Source: Coriobacteriia bacterium (lineage in GTDB: Bacteria; Actinomycetota; Coriobacteriia; Anaerosomatales; PALSA-660). From it: 7,079 bases of DNA. The stretch is taken from assembly GCA_030652345.1 (NCBI GenBank), contig JAUSAU010000019.1:1-7079 (forward strand), written 5' to 3'. Position 1 is the stretch's first letter, and each line of letters begins with the position of its first letter. A program made the translations under genes and the position numbers. Shown here piece after piece: positions 5,383 through 7,079 of this stretch. Below the pieces are notes generated by a model. It saw only the letters and a list, made by a program, of their open reading frames with translations, had not been told where the DNA came from and did no database searches.

Positions 5383-5994
5383 TCAGCCCTCGACCCGGTG
5401 CGTCGGGCGTGCCGGCACCCCGACGCAGACCATGCCGTCGGGAAGGTCGCCGGTCACGGCCGCGCCGGCGCCGACGATCGCGCCCGCACCGATCACCGCG
5501 CCGGGGACGACGCTCGCACCGACGCCGAGGAGCGAGCCGGTACCGAGCCGGGAGGCTCCGCACAGCGTCGCGCCGGGGGCGACGTGCGCGTGAGCGCCGA
5601 TGACGACGTCGTGGTCGATGCGACACCCGGTGTTGAGGATCGCGTTCGCGCCGATCCGTGCTCCGGTGTTGATGATGACGCCCGGCGCGACGAACGCTCC
5701 GTCTGCGATCTCCACGTCGCGGCCGATGACGGCTGACGGATGGACGACGGAGGCGGGGAGCAGTCCTGCTGCACAGTACTCGTTGAAGATGCGCTCACGA
5801 GTGCGGTTGTCGCCGATGGCGACGATGAACCCGTCGATGTCGATCACGCCGGTACCCTGCCGCACGGGATGCCCGAGCACCTCGGGAGGATCGCCCGGAC
5901 TGCCGACGATACCGAGGATCGTGTGTCCCGCCGCCATGGCGGCATCGACGACGACCTTCGCGTGACCTCCCGCGCCGACGACCAAGAGCCTCAC
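5383..5994 (-). CDS. NeuD/PglD-type sugar O/N-acyltransferase (left-handed beta-helix)
   Basis: The 203-residue protein has an N-terminal Rossmann-like domain starting LLVVGAGGHAKVV (3-15), the family's UDP-sugar-binding segment, with FIVAIGDN at 56-63. A C-terminal hexapeptide-repeat beta-helix (about 82-180) binds acyl-CoA. NTGCRIDHD places His128 where PglD has its catalytic base. The ending VGVPAR is typical of hexapeptide transferases. The GTG start at 5994 is chosen because GGAGG lies 4 nt upstream and the GAGGHAK motif then falls at its usual N-terminal place; an ATG 51 nt upstream would add a non-conserved tail and lacks a good site. It is the first gene of a two-gene operon with the aminotransferase, whose amino-sugar product it probably acetylates. 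An O-acetyltransferase role (NeuD sense) or another acyl donor is possible. Confidence 0.9.
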   Translation of the reverse strand: MRLLVVGAGGHAKVVVDAAMAAGHTILGIVGSPGDPPEVLGHPVRQGTGVIDIDGFIVAIGDNRTRERIFNEYCAAGLLPASVVHPSAVIGRDVEIADGAFVAPGVIINTGARIGANAILNTGCRIDHDVVIGAHAHVAPGATLCGASRLGTGSLLGVGASVVPGAVIGAGAIVGAGAAVTGDLPDGMVCVGVPARPTHRVEG

Positions 5995-6031
5995 TCGTCC
6001 TCCTTCGTCACGTGCAGTGCGCCCGGGTAGC

Positions 6032-6037
6032 ATTGTA
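6032..6037 (-). promoter_or_regulatory. Candidate -10 element of the sugar cassette promoter
   Basis: On the minus strand this reads TACAAT, matching 5 of 6 bases of TATAAT, about 38 nt upstream of the GTG at 5994. A TTGACC lies only 2 nt upstream of it (minus strand, 6045-6040), too close to be a -35; at 17 bp spacing the hexamer is poor (GATGCC). An untranslated leader of about 30 nt would result. Confidence 0.4.
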
Positions 6038-6082
6038 ACGGTCAAGACGGCGTCGGCATCTGCTCGCCGCCCACCCGTGCGC

Positions 6083-6088
6083 TAGACT
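6083..6088 (+). promoter_or_regulatory. Candidate -10 element of the ilvE promoter
   Basis: TAGACT lies inside GCTAGACTGTACGA (6081-6094), which differs by one base from the leuD promoter core at 2461-2474. The predicted transcription start is about 6095, giving a leader of about 55 nt. No good -35 is seen at 16-18 bp; the region upstream is C-rich. Shared use of this core suggests the same sigma factor, possibly a common regulator. Confidence 0.5.
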
Positions 6089-6098
6089 GTACGAACCT

Positions 6099-6117
6099 CG
6101 CGGCCCGATCGGCCGCG
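6099..6117 (+). promoter_or_regulatory. Inverted repeat in the ilvE leader
   Basis: Perfect 7-bp arms CGCGGCC (6099-6105) and GGCCGCG (6111-6117) flank a CGATC loop. It starts about 4 nt after the predicted transcription start. It could be an operator or a stable 5' stem-loop. GC-rich palindromes are common by chance in such DNA, so support is positional. Confidence 0.4.
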
Positions 6118-6149
6118 CAGACCGCATCGACACGGGGAGGGGACACGCC

Positions 6150-7067
6150 ATGGCAGCGCTGCCCAAGGTGGACAAGATCTGGATGGACGGCCAGTTCGTC
6201 GATTGGGACGACGCCCAGGTCCACGTACTCACCCACGCCCTGCACTACGGCTCCGGCGTCTTCGAGGGCATCCGCTGCTACGAGACCGCCGACGGCCCCG
6301 CGGTCTTCCGCCTCACCGAGCACATGGAGCGCCTCGAGCGTAGCGCGAAGATGCTGCGCATGGAGATGCCCTACAGCGTCGAGGAGATGGTTGAGGCCAC
6401 CAAGGAGCTCATCCGGCTCAACGGCCTCAAGGAGTGCTACATCCGCCCCGTCGTCATGCGCGGCTACGGCGTGATGGGCCTCGACCCGCTTCCCGCCCCC
6501 GTCAGTGCCTTCATCGCCGTCTGGCCGTGGGGCAGCTACCTGGGCGAAGAGGCATTGCTCAACGGCGTCGACGCCGGTGTCTCCTCGTGGCGCCAGCGCG
6601 GCAACAACGCCATCCCGCCGCAGATCAAGGCGACCGGCAACTACATCAACTCGAGCTTCGCGCGCATGGAGGCCAACGACCACGGCTACGCCGAGGCGAT
6701 CCTGCTCAACGAGGCGGGCATGGTCTGCGAGGGCACCGGTGAGAACATCTTCGTCATCCGCGAGGATCTCATCGTCACGCCGCCCGTCTCCGACGGCATC
6801 CTCGAGGGCATCACCCGCGACACGATCATCGCGCTTGCCCAGGACCTCGAGATCGATGTCGTCGAGGCGTCGCTCGTGCGAACCGACCTCTACATCGCCG
6901 ACGAGATCTTCTTCTGTGGCACGGCAGCCGAGGTCGTGCCGATCAAGTCGGTCGACCATCGGCCGATCGGCGAGCCGGGCCCCATCACCAAGCTGCTGCA
7001 GGACGCCTACTTCAGGGTCGTCCGCGGCGAGGATCCCGAGTACGACTACTGGCTCGAGCACGTCTAG
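6150..7067 (+). CDS. ilvE: Branched-chain amino acid aminotransferase (class IV)
   Basis: IlvE is a cytoplasmic PLP enzyme that catalyses the last step of leucine, isoleucine and valine synthesis, transferring the amino group of glutamate to the 2-oxo acids (including the product formed after LeuB). The 305 residues match the bacterial IlvE length. Visible are YGSGVFEGIR (33-42), YIRP with the Arg of the substrate region (97-100), catalytic Lys160 in IKATGNYINS, EGTGENIF (194-201), LEGITR (218-223) and GTAAEVVPI (257-265). These fit IlvE better than the D-amino-acid aminotransferase or aminodeoxychorismate lyase members of the fold. GGAGGGG at 6136-6142 lies 7 nt before ATG 6150. It is divergent from the sugar cassette and ends 12 nt before the window edge, so any downstream operon partner is not visible. 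Confidence 0.96.
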   Translation: MAALPKVDKIWMDGQFVDWDDAQVHVLTHALHYGSGVFEGIRCYETADGPAVFRLTEHMERLERSAKMLRMEMPYSVEEMVEATKELIRLNGLKECYIRPVVMRGYGVMGLDPLPAPVSAFIAVWPWGSYLGEEALLNGVDAGVSSWRQRGNNAIPPQIKATGNYINSSFARMEANDHGYAEAILLNEAGMVCEGTGENIFVIREDLIVTPPVSDGILEGITRDTIIALAQDLEIDVVEASLVRTDLYIADEIFFCGTAAEVVPIKSVDHRPIGEPGPITKLLQDAYFRVVRGEDPEYDYWLEHV

Positions 7068-7079
7068 GGACGAGCCGTC

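Noticed and set aside
4353..5603. Long plus-strand open frame (416 codons) opposite the sugar cassette
   Set aside because: It spans two well-supported minus-strand genes and has a low-complexity Arg-rich end; it is an antisense shadow.
5995..6149. T-box, leader peptide or other leucine-sensing riboswitch upstream of ilvE
   Set aside because: No run of Leu/Ile/Val codons, no T-box-like sequence and no antiterminator pair could be found in the short leader.
6042..7061. Long minus-strand open frame (339 codons) opposite ilvE
   Set aside because: ilvE carries every catalytic motif on the plus strand; the antisense frame has no recognisable domain.
1..7079. CRISPR array, tRNA/rRNA gene, insertion sequence or phage integration site
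   Set aside because: No spaced direct repeats, no cloverleaf or rRNA sequence, no transposase or integrase and no target duplication were seen on either strand.

Overview
The window is GC-rich DNA, densely packed with bacterial genes. It suggests an anaerobic high-GC Gram-positive. A Coriobacteriia-like member of Actinobacteriota would fit: the two best promoter -10 elements read TAGACT, typical of actinobacterial housekeeping promoters, and large membrane-anchored multihaem cytochromes sit beside ordinary biosynthetic genes. The taxonomic call is inference; no marker gene is present.

Layout. (1) 1-137: leader sequence that opens with a suspicious G14/C12 homopolymer block at the window edge. 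(2) 138-2422 (+): two translationally coupled multihaem c-type cytochromes (ATGA overlap), with 12 and 11 canonical CXXCH sites. The 12 haem positions are collinear between the two proteins, but in the second the 11th has become CGCH. Both begin with a membrane anchor followed by a NapC/NirT/NrfH-like di-haem module. They look like tandem paralogues that carry electrons from the quinone pool to an extracytoplasmic acceptor. (3) 2423-2511: intergenic region with a TAGACT promoter candidate and an 8-bp inverted repeat. (4) 2512-4106 (+): leuD and leuB, overlapping by GTGA, for leucine biosynthesis; leuC is not in the window. (5) 4107-4145: short convergent gap with a 7-bp-arm hairpin. (6) 5994-4146 (-): a NeuD/PglD-type acyltransferase followed by a DegT-family sugar aminotransferase, 4 nt apart, a cassette for an N-acylated aminosugar of surface glycans. 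(7) 5995-6149: divergent promoter region. (8) 6150-7067 (+): ilvE, branched-chain aminotransferase.

How the genes relate. leuD, leuB and ilvE belong to branched-chain amino acid synthesis. leuD and ilvE share a nearly identical 14-base promoter core (13/14), each followed closely by an inverted repeat, although they are about 3.6 kb apart and separated by the oppositely oriented sugar cassette. The cytochrome pair is functionally unrelated to the rest and uses CAT for histidine more freely than leuB does. The most interesting part is the cytochrome pair: collinear haem architecture, one degenerate haem site, loss of the NrfH-type Met ligand, and a second transmembrane helix plus an acidic cytoplasmic linker in the downstream copy.
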